64,000 nucleotides of DNA. Origin: Diplolepis rosae. Lineage: Eukaryota > Arthropoda > Insecta > Hymenoptera > Diplolepididae. The position numbers were made by a program, and so were the translations under genes. Positions 1 to 12,505 of this stretch are shown here, piece after piece; the first letter of the stretch is position 1, and every line of letters begins with the position of its first letter. The notes beneath the pieces were generated by a model. The model saw only the letters and a program-made list of their open reading frames with translations, made no database searches and had not been told where the DNA came from. The DNA lies in assembly GCA_030998225.1 (NCBI GenBank), contig JAPYXD010000698.1, positions 2,273,001 to 2,337,000 of the forward strand. The letters run 5' to 3'.

Positions 1-1313
1 CACGGGATTAACAATTGATTGCCAAATTTGTCCTGTATAACAAAGAACGAGGATAGAGTTTCAAGAATGGCATCTATAGTTCACTCACTCAACTGCGGTT
101 GTCCGATACATCCGACCCTCCCTCACGTTTTTTTCCGAGAAAATAGATAGATGAAACGCGTACAGGTGGATAAGAAAGTTTCACAATTCATACGTGTTAA
201 TCTGAGCGACAGAGATATTGATCAATGAAATTGATACAAGAAAATATTCGCATGCTTTCACATGCCGAGAAAATTCGATCAAATGAATGTAGAATTTTAT
301 CAACGAATTATCGATATAATTAGCTTAGAATATTATTGAGACTTGAAAATTTATGGGTTTCATTTATGTAGAAAGAATAACTAGATTAACGTATAATGAA
401 CGTGTGGGGCGTGTCTTCAAGCCAACGCTCGATATTACGTTCGTTACGCAATAAGAACCTTGAGTAATGGATGCGAGAGAAACACGTTGCCTCCTATCCG
501 TATGTCCGTCTGTTCATAGGATTCTATCTCGTTCGATTCTAGTTCAAATAACCATAAACTCGATAATGCATTTGTTACGCATGTAAATAATTACGTGTAT
601 CTAATTATTACTAAGGCGCTTTCCTACACGTCTGTCTGGTAGAGAAAATCTACTTCTTATTATTCCTTCTAATAAACCGAGAAAAAAAATTATCTTTAAT
701 ATAAAAAACACATTTTCAAGCTCATTCACAAGCAGAAGTTATTTTTTTAAATAAATATATATACATAGTTATTTGAATCAATAGCATCTGCTTTTGAGCG
801 AGTGCAAAGACACGTGAAATAGATTGAAAAAAAAATTTTCTTAGTAAAACTTTAGACGTATAACCGCAATTACTGACGTAATTTGACCTATTTAATACAT
901 GGCCTCAATAATATCAACACTAGACACCGTTTTCAATATTATTATATTTATGCATATTTATATTCTTACACTGAGAAATTCAAGTTTACAATTTTCGCTA
1001 AACTATACGTTTCAATTTCGGGAAAAACGTGTTATTGTGAGAATTTTTCGCAGTGAAATACTGAATTTTAGATGAACTATATTATAATTTACTATAGATT
1101 TTATCGAACTTTACGATAACCTATATTATAGTTTCATATCATTTTTTCAAATCTTTAGTATTTTTACTACGAAAAATTTCTAGTCCGCTAGGAATAATTG
1201 CCATTGCAATTTTCCCTAAATCCCTAATATTTTTTAGAATTATCATTATTAAAAAAAAAGATATTGCTATACAAAGTTTCTCCATGTAAAAATTTGATCG
1301 AGATTGTGCCCTA
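1..1313. other. AT-rich non-coding stretch
   Basis: No open frame, RNA gene or clear repeat boundary is recognised. Bases 1-620 are slightly less AT-rich than the rest. Confidence 0.4.
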
Positions 1314-1699
1314 CACCCAGAAAAAGTTTTATTTAAATTTAAGAAATCGTTTTTTCAACTTCATTTCTTCAATTTAAAGTAAAAACACCTTTAGAATAAA
1401 TATAAATTGATTTCACTTTAATAAATTACATTTTTAGCCTTTTTTAAATAAAAAAAATTATTTTTTTAACATTATTTATTTGATTTAAAAAAATATTTTT
1501 TTATTCAATGACAGAACTGGCAAAAACTTAAGAAATAATTTATATAATTTTATTACTTTGAACGAAAAAATTTGTTCTTTAAATTAAAGAAAATAATCCT
1601 GTTAATTACTTTACGTATTTTTTGACCGTATAGCAATGCACACATTTTTTTGATTCAAAAAATTTTTGTTTTCTAATCAAAGAAACTTTTTTCTAAGTG
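1314..1699. mobile_element. TA-flanked non-autonomous element, ends CACCCAGAAAAAG / CTAAGTG
   Basis: The left end CACCCAGAAAAAGTTT and right end AAACTTTTTTCTAAGTG are inverted copies, each next to TA. The interior is full of TTTAAATTAAAGAAA-type sequence. It belongs to the CAC(T/C)NAGAAAA clan also seen at 9038, 14905, 24033, 33771 and 57554. A Tc1/mariner-type origin is inferred from TA and CAC ends. Confidence 0.65.
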
Positions 1700-2281
1700 T
1701 AGAAGAAAGGTCAATGACTTACTGAAGTATCTACAGAAATGTGAACCGAATTAATCTAAGCAAGTAAACATTCAATTATAATAACATTAAAATTATTCAC
1801 TTCAGGATGATTTAGCTTGACAGGTAAAATTTTAAGGTTGGCGGAGTAATTCTCAATTTCTGTCAAATATAATAATTTTTCACTAAAAGTCGATGGTCGG
1901 TATATTCTTATCTTATACTTTCGCTTCTTATCAGCTATTGTACAGACATGTTCACCTCTGTAAGTCTAGATAGGAGCGAAAGACGCGCATTAATGTTTTT
2001 GCTGTACATTTTTTCGACGAGTATACTTTTTTCATGCATTTATGACCACTAAGCTAAATGTGACTAAACTGTTAGGAAATATTTGAAAAGGCATGCATTC
2101 TTCAGTAGACTCCGGTATAGTTTTTTACTCTACAAATGATTCATCACTAAAGCTGAATAAATATATGGAAACCTGTTCTGAACATGCTTCGAAAAAATCT
2201 TATCACACGTCTTTCCAAAATAATCTCGATTTTTCTAAAAGTATATTGGCAGTAAAAATCACGTAAAATGGAATCATAATA

Positions 2282-3341
2282 CATCCAGAAAAAATTTTCT
2301 TTGATTCAAACAAAATTTCTTTAAATTAAACAAATCTGTGCATTGCTATACGGTTATACAAAACTTTCTTGACTGTTTTTTTTCTTTGAATTAAAGAAAT
2401 GAATTTCTGTAAAGTCGCATAGTACATATACGTAATGTTATTGAAAGAAATATTTTCTTTAATTTAAAGAAATAATTTTCTTCTTTCAAAGGAATAAAAT
2501 TAAATGAATTATTTCTCAAGATTTTGCAATTACTGTATTTGAATCGAAAAAATATTTTTTCCAATCAAATTAATAGTGTTAAAAAAATAATTTCATTCAT
2601 TTAAGGCCATGGATCAACCAGATCATGTGGTCAAATTCCTGTAAAAGTTCATGTGAGATAACGTTTTTATTTTACAAAATGTCTTTCTAGAAATTTGGAA
2701 AATACAAGAGCAAAGGATAAAGAACGTCTGTCAACTTCGTTTGAATGAGAATTTTACAAAATTTTTTACAGTTAACTGTATTTGTCGATAAGTTTTAAAA
2801 AAAATTCATACTAAAGAGAAGTTAACAGACGTGCTTTATTATCTTTTGTTATGTTTCCCAAATTTTCAGAAAAATATTTTGTAAATTAAAAAAGTTAAAG
2901 ATAAAAATTATTTTTTACTTTTACAAAATATCTTCCTGAAAATTTGGAAAATACAAGAAAAATGTTAAAGAACGTCTGTAAACTTCGTTTGAGTGAAAAT
3001 TTTGCAAAAAATTTTGCATTCAACTGTAATTGTCGATAAGTTATCGAATTTTGTAAAAAAAATTGCTAAAAAGAAATTAATAGACGTGCTTTATGGTACT
3101 TTGTTACGTTTCCAAATTTTCAGAAAGATATTTTGTAAATTAAAAAAGTAATCTTACATGAACAAATAAATGTATATTTTAGTCACATGGTCCAATTGAT
3201 CCATGGCCTTAAAAAGGCTAAAAACATAATTTCTTACAATAAAATAAATGTATATTTGTTCTAAAGCTGTTTTTACTTCGAATTGAAGGAATGAAGTTAA
3301 AAAACGATTTCTTAAATTAAAATAAAACGTTTTTCTCCTTG
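2282..3341. mobile_element. outer TA-flanked element interrupted by a TTAA-type element
   Basis: The left end CATCCAGAAAAAATTTTC at 2282 and the right end TTTTTCTCCTTG at 3341 are a diverged pair of the same clan as 1314-1699. Its middle is occupied by the foldback element at 2605-3208. Confidence 0.5.
2605..3208. mobile_element. TTAA-flanked foldback element, ends GGCCATGGATCAACC (family E)
   Basis: TTAA (2601-2604) precedes GGCCATGGATCAACC and the complementary GATCCATGGCC is followed by TTAA (3209-3212). The arms are long and mutually complementary over most of the element, including the AAATTTTCAGAAA.ATATTTTGTAAA block. It has no coding capacity. Confidence 0.7.
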
Positions 3342-4713
3342 TAGTGTTAATTAATCTCAAATATACTTAAAAATGAAGTATAATAGTTTTGAGGTACTCT
3401 TATCACTGATACCAATAAGAATTTGTTATTGAATGAAACGAAACCTTATCTAAAGATAAATTGAAACGGTGCTCTCAAGGTCAGCTATATAATAATGAAT
3501 CTCAGTTTAAGATTTTGTTAAATTGCATAGAATATTTAAACGTTTTCTCATGCTTTTAAAAAACACCTGAGCATAATTCAATACGTATAATTTTGCATAT
3601 AAAATATAGGAAAGGAAGTTTAAAAATGTATATAATCTTTAGAGCTGAATAGTCTTATAGTTGAAAAGAACGTAACGGTGGTGTTTGGTGTAATAACGCG
3701 TGAGCGATTTTGTAGAGAATGGCCCGGTGAACGGCGATGCGTGTCAATATAACGGTTTCGATTCTCGATTTTGCTCTTGCACGTGTTATTAACCGGTAAT
3801 TCTATCAAAACTCTCGGTACTTACATTTCGAGCAAGAAGCTTACTTTCAAGTGGGATTTTTCTAAAAATGACTATGAAAATGGTGAAGCTTGTGGGAAAA
3901 AAGAAATGGCTTTTGGTGAGAGGAAGAAGACACTTGCCGGCACAGTTACTGGCAATAAGCAGTTACGTAGACGCGCCTATATTCGAGATTTGACTGAATA
4001 ACAACACTAGTTGAAAGACACTAATTCTAGAGAAAAGGAAGGAGTGTTTCTTGCTTTCAAAACACTTAACAAGTACCTTCAGCTTTCACTTGGAAGCTTA
4101 ACTTATCGTCTCACTACTAACCTATTTCTGTCTCCTGTTTCTGACTTTAGACTCTTTTATCGTTTTTTTGTTTCACTTTGAATAGAGCCACGCGCAAAGG
4201 ATGCGCGCGCGTGTCATGCGTATCGTGAAACCGTCAAACTTCGCGTACGAACGAGGAAAGACTGATGATGATCGTGCCAGAGAAACCGGCGTGGCGCGGC
4301 CCGCGGCGATAACTGCGAGCTTAAACCTTAGACGAATACTAGGAGGAAGTTGTCCAATATTTTTCGTTCCATCAGTGAGTTGAATATGTGGGCGTAGGAT
4401 CTACAATTTGGGCCTTTTGGAATAAAGCTTCCGAAGATGTACAACTTTTCAGGCTTTAATTGTGTCATCTTCTTCTTGTTAATCCTCTATTCCATCTCTA
4501 ATAATAGAATTGTTACGCAGTCTTATTTATATTTCACCTACTATCCAAGTACGCTTAAAGGTGCTGCTGATCAAACACTAGCTCAGATCTTCAATGAGAG
4601 AACTTGAATTAAAAATAAATTTACGAGTTATTCGAATAATTGAGATGCCAGACGTATTCAATCGTTCTAAATAAATTATATCAACTTCACTGAATCTGAG
4701 CTCAAATTGTTTG
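3342..4713. other. non-coding stretch with two higher-GC patches
   Basis: Patches at about 3660-3790 and 4190-4340 are CG-rich relative to the surroundings (e.g. ATGCGCGCGCGTG, GCGCGGCCCGCGGCG). The frames crossing them (3771-4001 and 4201-4383) match nothing I know. They could be regulatory or exonic. Confidence 0.3.
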
Positions 4714-5052
4714 TTAAGGGGATCCGCCACCTTTAATATTTTTATTTTTTCAGTTTAGACCTTCCATATAATTTTTTTATGTTTAATACCTTTATTTATA
4801 AAGGTTTTGTGGCTTTTTAAAAATTCCAGCACCTTTAAGTATTTTTAAAATAAAAATTTTGAGTTTTTTGGACATTTTTTGACTTTGAATAACTTTTTTG
4901 CTTTTTAACCAATTGTCATGATTCTTTTTTTTATTTTGTTCCTTACAATGTGTAGCAAATTTTTGGCTATGTAAAATAAGGTAATATGACTAGAAAAAAG
5001 TTGCAAATGAAAAAATAAATCAAAATATCCCAAAATATAAAAAGAAAATGTA

Positions 5053-5222
5053 CTCTCTAAATCTGAATCAGTCAAATTTTCACTGATTGAATCAGTGATT
5101 TGCCTTTTCACTTATTCATCAGTGAAAAAATATTTTTCACTGTTAAATCAGTTAATTTGCACTGATTCATCAGTGAAAAAAATATTTTTCACCGTCAAAT
5201 CAGTCAATTTTCACTGAAATAA
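5053..5222. mobile_element. partial CTCTCTAAATC-type element (family R), copy 1
   Basis: It starts CTCTCTAAATCTGAATCAG next to TA and contains several ATCAGTGAAAA palindromes. The right terminus is missing. Confidence 0.5.
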
Positions 5223-5320
5223 TGATAATATAACAAAGAATAAGTATAGTAAAAATTTCAAAGGCCTGTGTTTAATAATTCAGACTTTATTCAAACATAT
5301 GTCTTGTAATGAAGCTTTAA

Positions 5321-5923
5321 GGGGAGATTCTGGTCATCCGTGTCTTTTTTTTTTATTTTTCAAAGAATTTTATTTCATAGTAAAAATAATGTGTTCCTTC
5401 CAAATGTTTACAAAATGATGGCCTCAAAAATCACCTCTTTTCCAGCTTTCGCTCAAATATTTCGGGAACGGTTGACCCGAAATTAAAAAATAAAAAAGAT
5501 TTATAATCTGTATAGTTTTGGCTATCGTGTGAACTACAATCAGAAATTTTTGTTAAAAAAAAACAAAATGGCGGACTTGTGAATTTTGTTGACCTCATTT
5601 TTGCAAGTTAAATTGTTCATAACTTTGTTAAATAACAATATTTGTTCATGATCGTAGTTCAGGCGATAGAAAAGCACTTGAAGAATAAGCTATCAAAATT
5701 TCAAGTCAATCGGTTCATTAGTTTCCAAATAAATTTGTTGAAGGTGTCAAAAAAGGTGTTCTCGAGGGCTCGAGCGCTTCAGCTGCTTCGGCCTCTTTTA
5801 TCCTTGTTCTCGACCTTGTAGACCTTTAAAATTGATTCTACACTATTTCTAGAAGTATTTACTACCAAAATATGGAGAAAAAAAAATTTGGATTTTTGGA
5901 AAAATTATGACGAGAATCTCCCC
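5321..5923. mobile_element. TTAA-flanked element, ends GGGGAGATTCTGGTC (family B)
   Basis: TTAA at 5317-5320 and 5924-5927 bracket GGGGAGATTCT...GAGAATCTCCCC, a 12-15 bp terminal inverted repeat. The 603-bp interior is not foldback and has no long open frame. Confidence 0.65.
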
Positions 5924-6076
5924 TTAACATACACACATTAACTTCACTGAATCTAAATTCAAATTGTTTGTTAAGGGGATCCGCCACCTTTAATATTTTT
6001 TGAGTATTAAACATAAAAAACATTATATGGAAGGTCTAAACTCAAAAAATAATAATATTAAAGGTGGCGGATCCCC

Positions 6077-7562
6077 TTAATGTCACTCATAACCATAACT
6101 TTTTGCACGAAAGACTCTCACACTCACAATTATCAATTAAAAGCTAATTATTATTATTTACCAGATCGAATGTTTTGATTAAAATTAATTTTTTATGCAC
6201 CACAGATTAACAAATTTCAATTTATTATTAATATTCGGAATATTAAAAAATGTCTGAAAATTGGATTTGTTAGTTCTTGAAATTCTGAAATTGGAACTTT
6301 AAATTTTTTTCAAAAAGTAGAGATATAAGCCACTTATCTCTCTACTTATTTAAAAAATAATGATAAATAAAATAAAATAATTTAGAATGACGTGTTGAAT
6401 CCGTCGTATGCACTCTAAAAAAAAAGTGTAAAATTTTGTAGAATATCATATGGAAATTGAAATGGAATTTTCATTCATACAATTATCATTTTTTGAGAAA
6501 AATTCCATCATTTCAAACAAGTTTTTCTTATTACAACCCTTCTTTGAAAAGAATCATCAATTTTGTTCTGAACTACTTCGCAGCCAAACTAAATCGACTT
6601 TAAGCTAGAACTTGTGCGCGGCCGCGTGCTGTCTCGACTACATGACGCCTCGCTGCTTAACTGTTTGCTTGTTGATTCATTCTCTCCTTCTACCTTTCTT
6701 TCTCTCTTTCTTTCTTTCTTTTTTATAACTCTATTTCTCCCCCCCCCCCTTATCACTCTCTTTCTCTTCTGTACATATACTAATAAATTATTCTCCCTAG
6801 TCGAATTCTTTCCAATTTAGTCCTGTAATTTCTTCCTCCCTCTGAAGTTTCCGAGAACCCTTGCTAACTAATAATTAAAGTGTGCCATCACTTTCATCCA
6901 AGTTGCCTTTCTACAAGGGGGATGTTACTAACACATTTAAAAGCGAACCGAAGGTCACTGAATAAATATGTACCTATTAAAACGCCTTTAACGAACTTTT
7001 GGAAAAAGCACCGAATATTTATCGCAAAAGATCTTGTTATTTTGTTTCCATCAAATAGTTTAATTGTACTAACGTATATTTACTTACGTATGTAAATATC
7101 GGACTGTCATAAAAGCATTGCAAAGATAAAAGATTTGATAGCAGAGAACAAGTTTTCTTTTATGAAATATTGTTATGAAAAATACTAATATTTTATGTAA
7201 TATTGTATATAGTCTCAACACTTCAAGTATTTAATACTTGAGTAGAAATATTTTCATTAGGAGCTCAATTCATATAAAAATTTCGCCTGTGACAGGTCAC
7301 ATTGTACGAATACTAATAATATTATATTTACATATTGCACGTATCGAATTACGTGATTAGAAAGCGCGTCACAATATCGAAATTTTTATCGCTAAATTCC
7401 TGTTAATCCTATAAGCAAAAACACCTGCAAAAAATATATTAAAATTGAATCTTGAATAAAATTATGTCTAATCAATATTACAGTGCAGTTTATAACGTTT
7501 ACGTCGTTATGCTAAAAAAATCTGAATCACACTGTTAAATATCTAATTGGTTTTAATATAGA
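6077..7562. other. non-coding stretch
   Basis: No gene is recognised. It includes a small higher-GC patch near 6615 (GCGCGGCCGCGTGC), the pyrimidine tract below, and AT-rich sequence. Confidence 0.3.
6676..6780 (+). repeat. polypyrimidine microsatellite with an 11-C run
   Basis: About 100 bases almost purely C/T on the + strand, with (TTTC)n blocks and C11 at 6739-6749. Length polymorphism is expected here. Confidence 0.85.
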
Positions 7563-8322
7563 CAAGTGTTAAATTAAAATTAATAGATTTGTATATTATG
7601 AAATATTAATATACATTCATATCAAATGTAATAACTTTTCAATGAAAATATATTAAAATTAACAAATTAAAAATAAAAATTCAAATAAAAGTTTGTATTT
7701 TTTAAGATTGAAGTATTTTAAATTTAATATACATTTAGAATAGGAATTATATCGACCCTCAATAACAATATTTGCAATGTTGGATAATTGGCTTTAGGGT
7801 CCATAAATGAAAAAAACAGTAGTTTTAATCAAACGTCTCGACTCTGATTGGAGTCCTCATCAGTGATCTTTATTTCTAGAATATGAAAAAAATAACTAGT
7901 GAATATCGCGCATGTGAGTCCCACTTTTGAGTACAACTTTGGTATTGTGTGAATATTACATTGTAATATTGGTATTGTGTGTCCAATATTACAAATATTA
8001 ATATACATTTAATATTTTAAAGAAACATTACTAAAAAAAACTTTCATTACATGTAATGGAAGTTTAATACAGGAATTTCTAACAGTGCACTATTGAAAAT
8101 CTTATTAATTTTAATAGACTTCAATGTACAAGTGTTAAATTAAAATTAATAGATTTGTATATTATGAAATATTAATATACATTCATATCAAATTTAATAA
8201 CTTTTTAATCAATATATATTAAAATTAACAAACATTATTTAAATATAAACACATGTCTATGAAAATTAAAATAAAAGTTTGTATTTTTTAAGATTGGAGT
8301 ATTTTAAATTTAATATACGTTA
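7563..8322. repeat. two direct copies of a ~180-bp unit
   Basis: The units 7563-7735 and 8129-8322 share long identical stretches (e.g. AGATTTGTATATTATGAAAT) 566 bases apart. The spacer carries the Penelope-like fragment at 7776-7890. It looks like a duplicated segment or long terminal direct repeats of an unclassified element. Confidence 0.6.
7776..7890 (-). mobile_element. Penelope-like retroelement end with hammerhead-type motif, copy 1
   Basis: Read on the - strand it shows CTGATGA, a stem GACTC/GAGTC, then GAGAC (GAAAC expected) and GTTT/AAAC as a possible short stem III. This CTGANGA...GAAACGT pattern marks ends of Penelope-like elements. Its flank AATTGGCT(T/C)TAGGGT matches the copy at 13008-13117 in the opposite orientation. 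Confidence 0.45.
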
Positions 8323-9037
8323 CTGAAAAAAACTTCCATTGCATGTAATGGAAGTTTAATACAGAAATTTCTAACAGTGCAACGAAACTCACCGCGGGTC
8401 ACGGACTATTCCATGATTCGCAATTTCCAAGTATGTAACTGAAGTTTCAGTAGTATACTCGGAGCATATTATATAATAACTGTTATGTTATATTATACAA
8501 TAATTACATCATACTTTAGAAGCGTAATTTTAGTCGCTGCTCCGCACTGAGTTTTTGTTGATTCGCAGATTTAGAGTGGATATAGTACGGTGTCATTAAT
8601 ACCCTCATGTCAATTTTTATACAGTTCCCTTTGAAAGTAACTTTTTGATAAAAATCTGATAGCCCCAGTAACGTAATAAATAATAATCGATATGTCTGAA
8701 AAGGTACTTCGAGTTGTCGCGACGCAGAAGCGTGGTAACATTATCAAAGAAAACCCCCTAACTCAGTCATTAATCATATTACGACATCATCATGTCGTTT
8801 ACTGTGGTTTTAGTGGCAATTGTTATTGACCATTACATTGTTTCACCAATGTGAATTCAACAATGATTAAACTTTCTAGCCAAGCGTGTGACATTAATAG
8901 CCATTCACCTGACCCGATGTTACGTGTGCTGAGAATCAGTGAAAGTTTCTTATATTTTCCTCTATGAATTAAATATGACACCGCAATGCTAGATGGGTCA
9001 ATGCTCTCACGCGTTCTTTATTTCTTTAAATCTTTTA
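8323..9037. other. non-coding stretch
   Basis: Nothing is recognised except short echoes of the repeat ATGTAATGGAAGTTTAATAC (8043 and 8345). Confidence 0.3.
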
Positions 9038-10089
9038 CACTGAGAGAAATCGGCTTTGGTTCCTGTGCACATAGCACATAAATTTTTTGTACAGTAGTTA
9101 CCTTGACCAAAAAAGTTGAGAGAAGCTACTACTTTTATAGTTATCATGACAGTAATTTGGACTTTTTTGTGTATTCGGTTGTTGTGACCAAAGTTGATGA
9201 TTGGAATGAGCTTTATACGTACCCCAACTGTTAGTACACGTACATTTTCTTTATGTGTACTGCCAAGCTCCTTTGGTTACTACAACCGCAGTTTTCGCTG
9301 TTGCGCTAGACAAATCAAGTATAACTTTCATTTTTTACAACGAGGTAAGCCTGTCGTGACAACTATTAAATCTTGTAATAGTCACACAATTTAACTTGCA
9401 CTGCACTGGAGATGAGTAGTTACTTCCAAAAAGATATGCAGCCTAAGTTGAATCCTGCCAATTCTCGTTCTCGATTCCTGGACTATATTTCTCCGTGCCA
9501 AGCATTATCAGGTAAATAATTCTATTATAAATATAGTTTGACAATTCTTTCTAAATGATAAACGATTTTGTTCGGGGACAATGCAATGCGTTCCAATTTT
9601 GCTGTCTCGTCGTATTTTGTCAAAACTATAGTCAGTCAAAAAAAGTTTATGGTGATGAAAAAAGTGAGAATTTTTTAACTTAATCGACGAAAGTTATCAT
9701 AAATATCATTATACCGGATTATTTTTCTTAGATCTTTTCGGTGAAACTTTATTTTTTCTAATCAAATTGAATTTGTATTTTGATAACTAAGAGAACCATA
9801 CCTATAACCTCAAAAATAATTTTGGCTGGGTATTTACTGTCCGTAGACTTAGTCATTTTAACTAAACTCTATGCGCGGCTTTACGATGGACTTTGGTTCC
9901 TATAACCGCAGCGCTATGGTATTTCAAGTACCAGAATCCTGGTCTCAGTAACGTTCCTTGCAGTTCGAGTAAACACTTTTCCAATGTATGGCAGCCACTA
10001 CCATGATTGTCATGAGAACTTTAAAATTTTTGTAAAGACGATTTTAACAAAAAAACTTTGGTCAGTGAAACCTAAAATTTCTCTCTGTG
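9038..10089. mobile_element. 1.05-kb TA-flanked element, ends CACTGAGAGAAAT / ATTTCTCTCTGTG
   Basis: Terminal inverted repeats of about 13 bases lie next to TA on both sides. TTTGGTTCCTATAACCGCAG-like phrases recur inside. No transposase frame is seen. Confidence 0.55.
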
Positions 10090-10106
10090 TATTATGCTAA
10101 ATTTAA

Positions 10107-10759
10107 GGGGCACTTCCACCTTGTGCGTTCCAAAAAATTGAATTTTTTTGTTGTTGCATTTTTCGAATCTATATATGAACTATCGAAAATGGATTCCCAA
10201 GAAGATTTAAAGGCGTTTTTCTCAAAACTATTTTTTTCGAAACTGTGATCACGATTACAAGAAAAGTATTTGGTGAATCAAGCTGATTTTTTGGACTGAA
10301 TATTCATTGAACATGCCTTTTCCGTTCGGGATGCTAGATTTATTTTATTTTCATTTTTCGCACATTTATAACTAAATGAACTATCGAAAATAGGCCAAAA
10401 AATTCATTTTTTTTTACAAATTGGTGCCATTTCGCTTCATTTCAAAATTTTGGAAAACGTATATCCCGAACGAAAGCCAACACGCGACTGGTTAAAACTG
10501 TGTGGCGCTTTTTTGTTTCAGTCGACCTGGGATGCTAAAATCATGGTTACATTTTTGGCTCCAACTTTCCAACAAGGTCACGTTCGAGAACGACTGTACC
10601 GCGAAAATTTTTTTTCGAACTTTTTATGTAAATATATTTTTTATCTTGAAGAATAAACGAACAACATGCAAAAAAATCATTTTCATATCTTATGCCATTC
10701 TGTAGAAAAAAAATGTTGAATTTTGGCCCGAAAACCGAGTCACAAGGTGGAAGTCCCCC
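10107..10759. mobile_element. TTAA-flanked element, ends GGGGCACTTCCACCTTGTG (family D)
   Basis: The left end GGGGCACTTCCACCTTGTG and right end CACAAGGTGGAAGTCCCCC form an almost perfect 18-base inverted repeat, each next to TTAA (10103-10106, 10760-10763). Length 653 bp. The frames inside are not conserved proteins. Confidence 0.75.
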
Positions 10760-10777
10760 TTAAATCAAATTTGATAC

Positions 10778-11935
10778 CTTAGCTCGCAAGTTTGAGCGCA
10801 CCTATAAGGCGTGCGATTCGATCATTGCGCTTCGCGCTCCAAAATATTCAAATGTTGCGCTTTGCGGTCTGAAATATTTGAACTTCGCGCTCAATCTTAT
10901 ATTCTTCACATACATATAAGTTTATTTCTTGTAATATAATAATGAAGCTCAAGTCAATTTTATAATATTGTAGATGTGAATTACATTTTCTCAAAATTAC
11001 TAAATTTGTTTTTGATTTCAAATGAAAAAGGAAATTCAATTTACTCAAGGCTCTATCAGCCGTAAGGAACATATTTTCATCATTACACTCGCGCTTCGCG
11101 TTCGATTTTCTGTATAGATTTCTGTAACTTTCTAATAATTTACATGATTAAAAAAAACTTATCTTCTTCTAAATATCTCAAAAAGGAAAAAAAATTCGTA
11201 GACTGTTTTTAAGCAAACGATTTTTTATTTTAACCTTTATTTTGTATCTTACATATTTGGGTTAAAAAATGAAATTTTTGATTTTCAATAATATTTTTTT
11301 AATACCAAAACATAAAATATACATCTTGTCAAAAAATGTCCAACTGAGAATTGGTAGACTTCATTTAGGCAAATAATTTTCCATCTCAACATTTTTTTCG
11401 TACATCACATATTTTGTTTAAATAATGGAATTTTTGAATTTTAATCGTATTTTTTAAAATAAAAATGAAAAATATACGTTTTATTAGAAACAATGTCAGA
11501 AAATATTTGTAGATCTTATTGAAATGAACAATTTTGCAAACTTACGTTTTTTTCGTATTTCACATATTATTGTTAAAAAATTAAATTTTCAATTTTCAAT
11601 AGTATTTTTTTAAATTAAAAAGAAAAATATACATCTTATGAAAAAATGTTGCAATTCAAACTTGTAGATCTTTATGTGGTAAATGATTTTGTATCATAAC
11701 TTTTTTTTCGTATTTCGTAAATTCACTTTTTCGGCTCCGATAAAGTATGCCAAAGCTCAATTCAACCTGATAATTCTATCGAGAGTTATCGAGTATACGA
11801 CCTACAGACAGACAGACAGACACTTTCGTAATAATCGTTTTTTCTGACCCAGGGGGTCTCAAAACGTGAAGATTTGATGAAAATTCCAAAAGTGATTTTT
11901 CACATAAAACCAATACCTTCTTATATGATGAGAAT
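10778..11935 (+). mobile_element. dispersed repeat K, copy 1 (5' truncated)
   Basis: K copies begin with a GC-rich block of CGCGCTTCGCGCTC-like palindromes, continue with an AT-rich region, then units of about 155 bp each starting CGTATTTCACATATT (here near 11243, 11399, 11554 and 11709), then a (GACA)n tract (11804-11821) and a conserved tail (TTTTTCACATAAAACCAATA) ending GATGAGAATGT. That end is the inverse of ACATTCTCATC near the start of fuller copies. No protein frame; class unknown. Confidence 0.6.
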
Positions 11936-12097
11936 GTAAAAAATTGATAGACATTTCAATGACAAGGTTACTTTTAATTAGAATCTGACAAGTTTTAATT
12001 TTATGTGCCACCGGCGCGCAAACTTGTTTTTTCGCTACAGTTAACAGTAGCGCAATGTAGTACATTTCGCCAGAAAAGAATCAAATGTAAAAATTGA

Positions 12098-12210
12098 ACT
12101 GCGCATGCGCCCATAGCCATGAAACGAAGCTCAATCCTTCTTATTCTTCTTCGTACAGCGTTAGCATCTTACTGGCAAAGCCTTGAACATTTGAACTGCG
12201 CATGCGTCTA
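12098..12210. promoter_or_regulatory. two NRF-1/Erect wing-type sites
   Basis: TGCGCATGCGCC at 12100-12111 fits the NRF-1 consensus exactly, and TGCGCATGCGTC at 12197-12208 differs by one base. Both follow TTGAAC, so the unit TTGAACTGCGCATGCG is itself repeated. They sit in a CG-containing island (12050-12560) that may be a promoter of an unseen transcript. Confidence 0.35.
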
Positions 12211-12413
12211 CTAAAATCCATTACTACTACACAAGATCGATAAAATCAAAATGGCCGGGACTAGTCGTGACATATCAAGTGTAATGACTAGCGCCGCAAA
12301 CAACTACAATACTAGTTTAGATTCGAGTGTACGCATAAAAACTCGTATACGCACCGAAGTCACATAAAATAGAATACGTGCCAATGCACACAATTCGGGT
12401 AATTCCGAGACTC

Positions 12414-12505
12414 GCGACAATGCTCGCAGGACTGATCGCGCTTCGGCTTCATCTCGGCTTTGCCTCGACTACTCCTTAGCTTCGATCTCCTGCGAGCATT
12501 GTCGC
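12414..12505. repeat. perfect 18-bp inverted repeat with GC-rich loop
   Basis: GCGACAATGCTCGCAGGA (12414-12431) and its exact complement (12488-12505) flank 56 bases rich in CTTCGGCTTC-like phrases. In AT-rich DNA this is striking. It could be a structured RNA, a cruciform or the core of a small foldback element. Confidence 0.7.

Larger units (their letters stand above)
4718..6076. mobile_element. TTAA-flanked element with ends GGGGATCCGCCACC (family A), carrying insertions
   Basis: It begins after TTAA at 4714-4717 and ends before TTAA at 6077-6080. The flank AACTTCACTGAATCT plus the first 20 bases of the element recur at 5940-5990, so the right end (5975-6076) is a small self-contained foldback copy. 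The interior holds a CTCTCTAAATC-type fragment (5053) and a complete family B element (5321-5923). Confidence 0.6.

Noticed and set aside
11804..11821. CRISPR-like or regulatory meaning of the (GACA)n runs at 11.8 and 19.4 kb
   Set aside because: They are short microsatellites at the same position in two copies of repeat K, without spacers.
12251..12367. A 38-codon frame with a good start context (AAAATGGCCGGG) in the 12-kb island
   Set aside because: No recognisable domain and no convincing donor to extend it; composition alone is not enough to call a gene.
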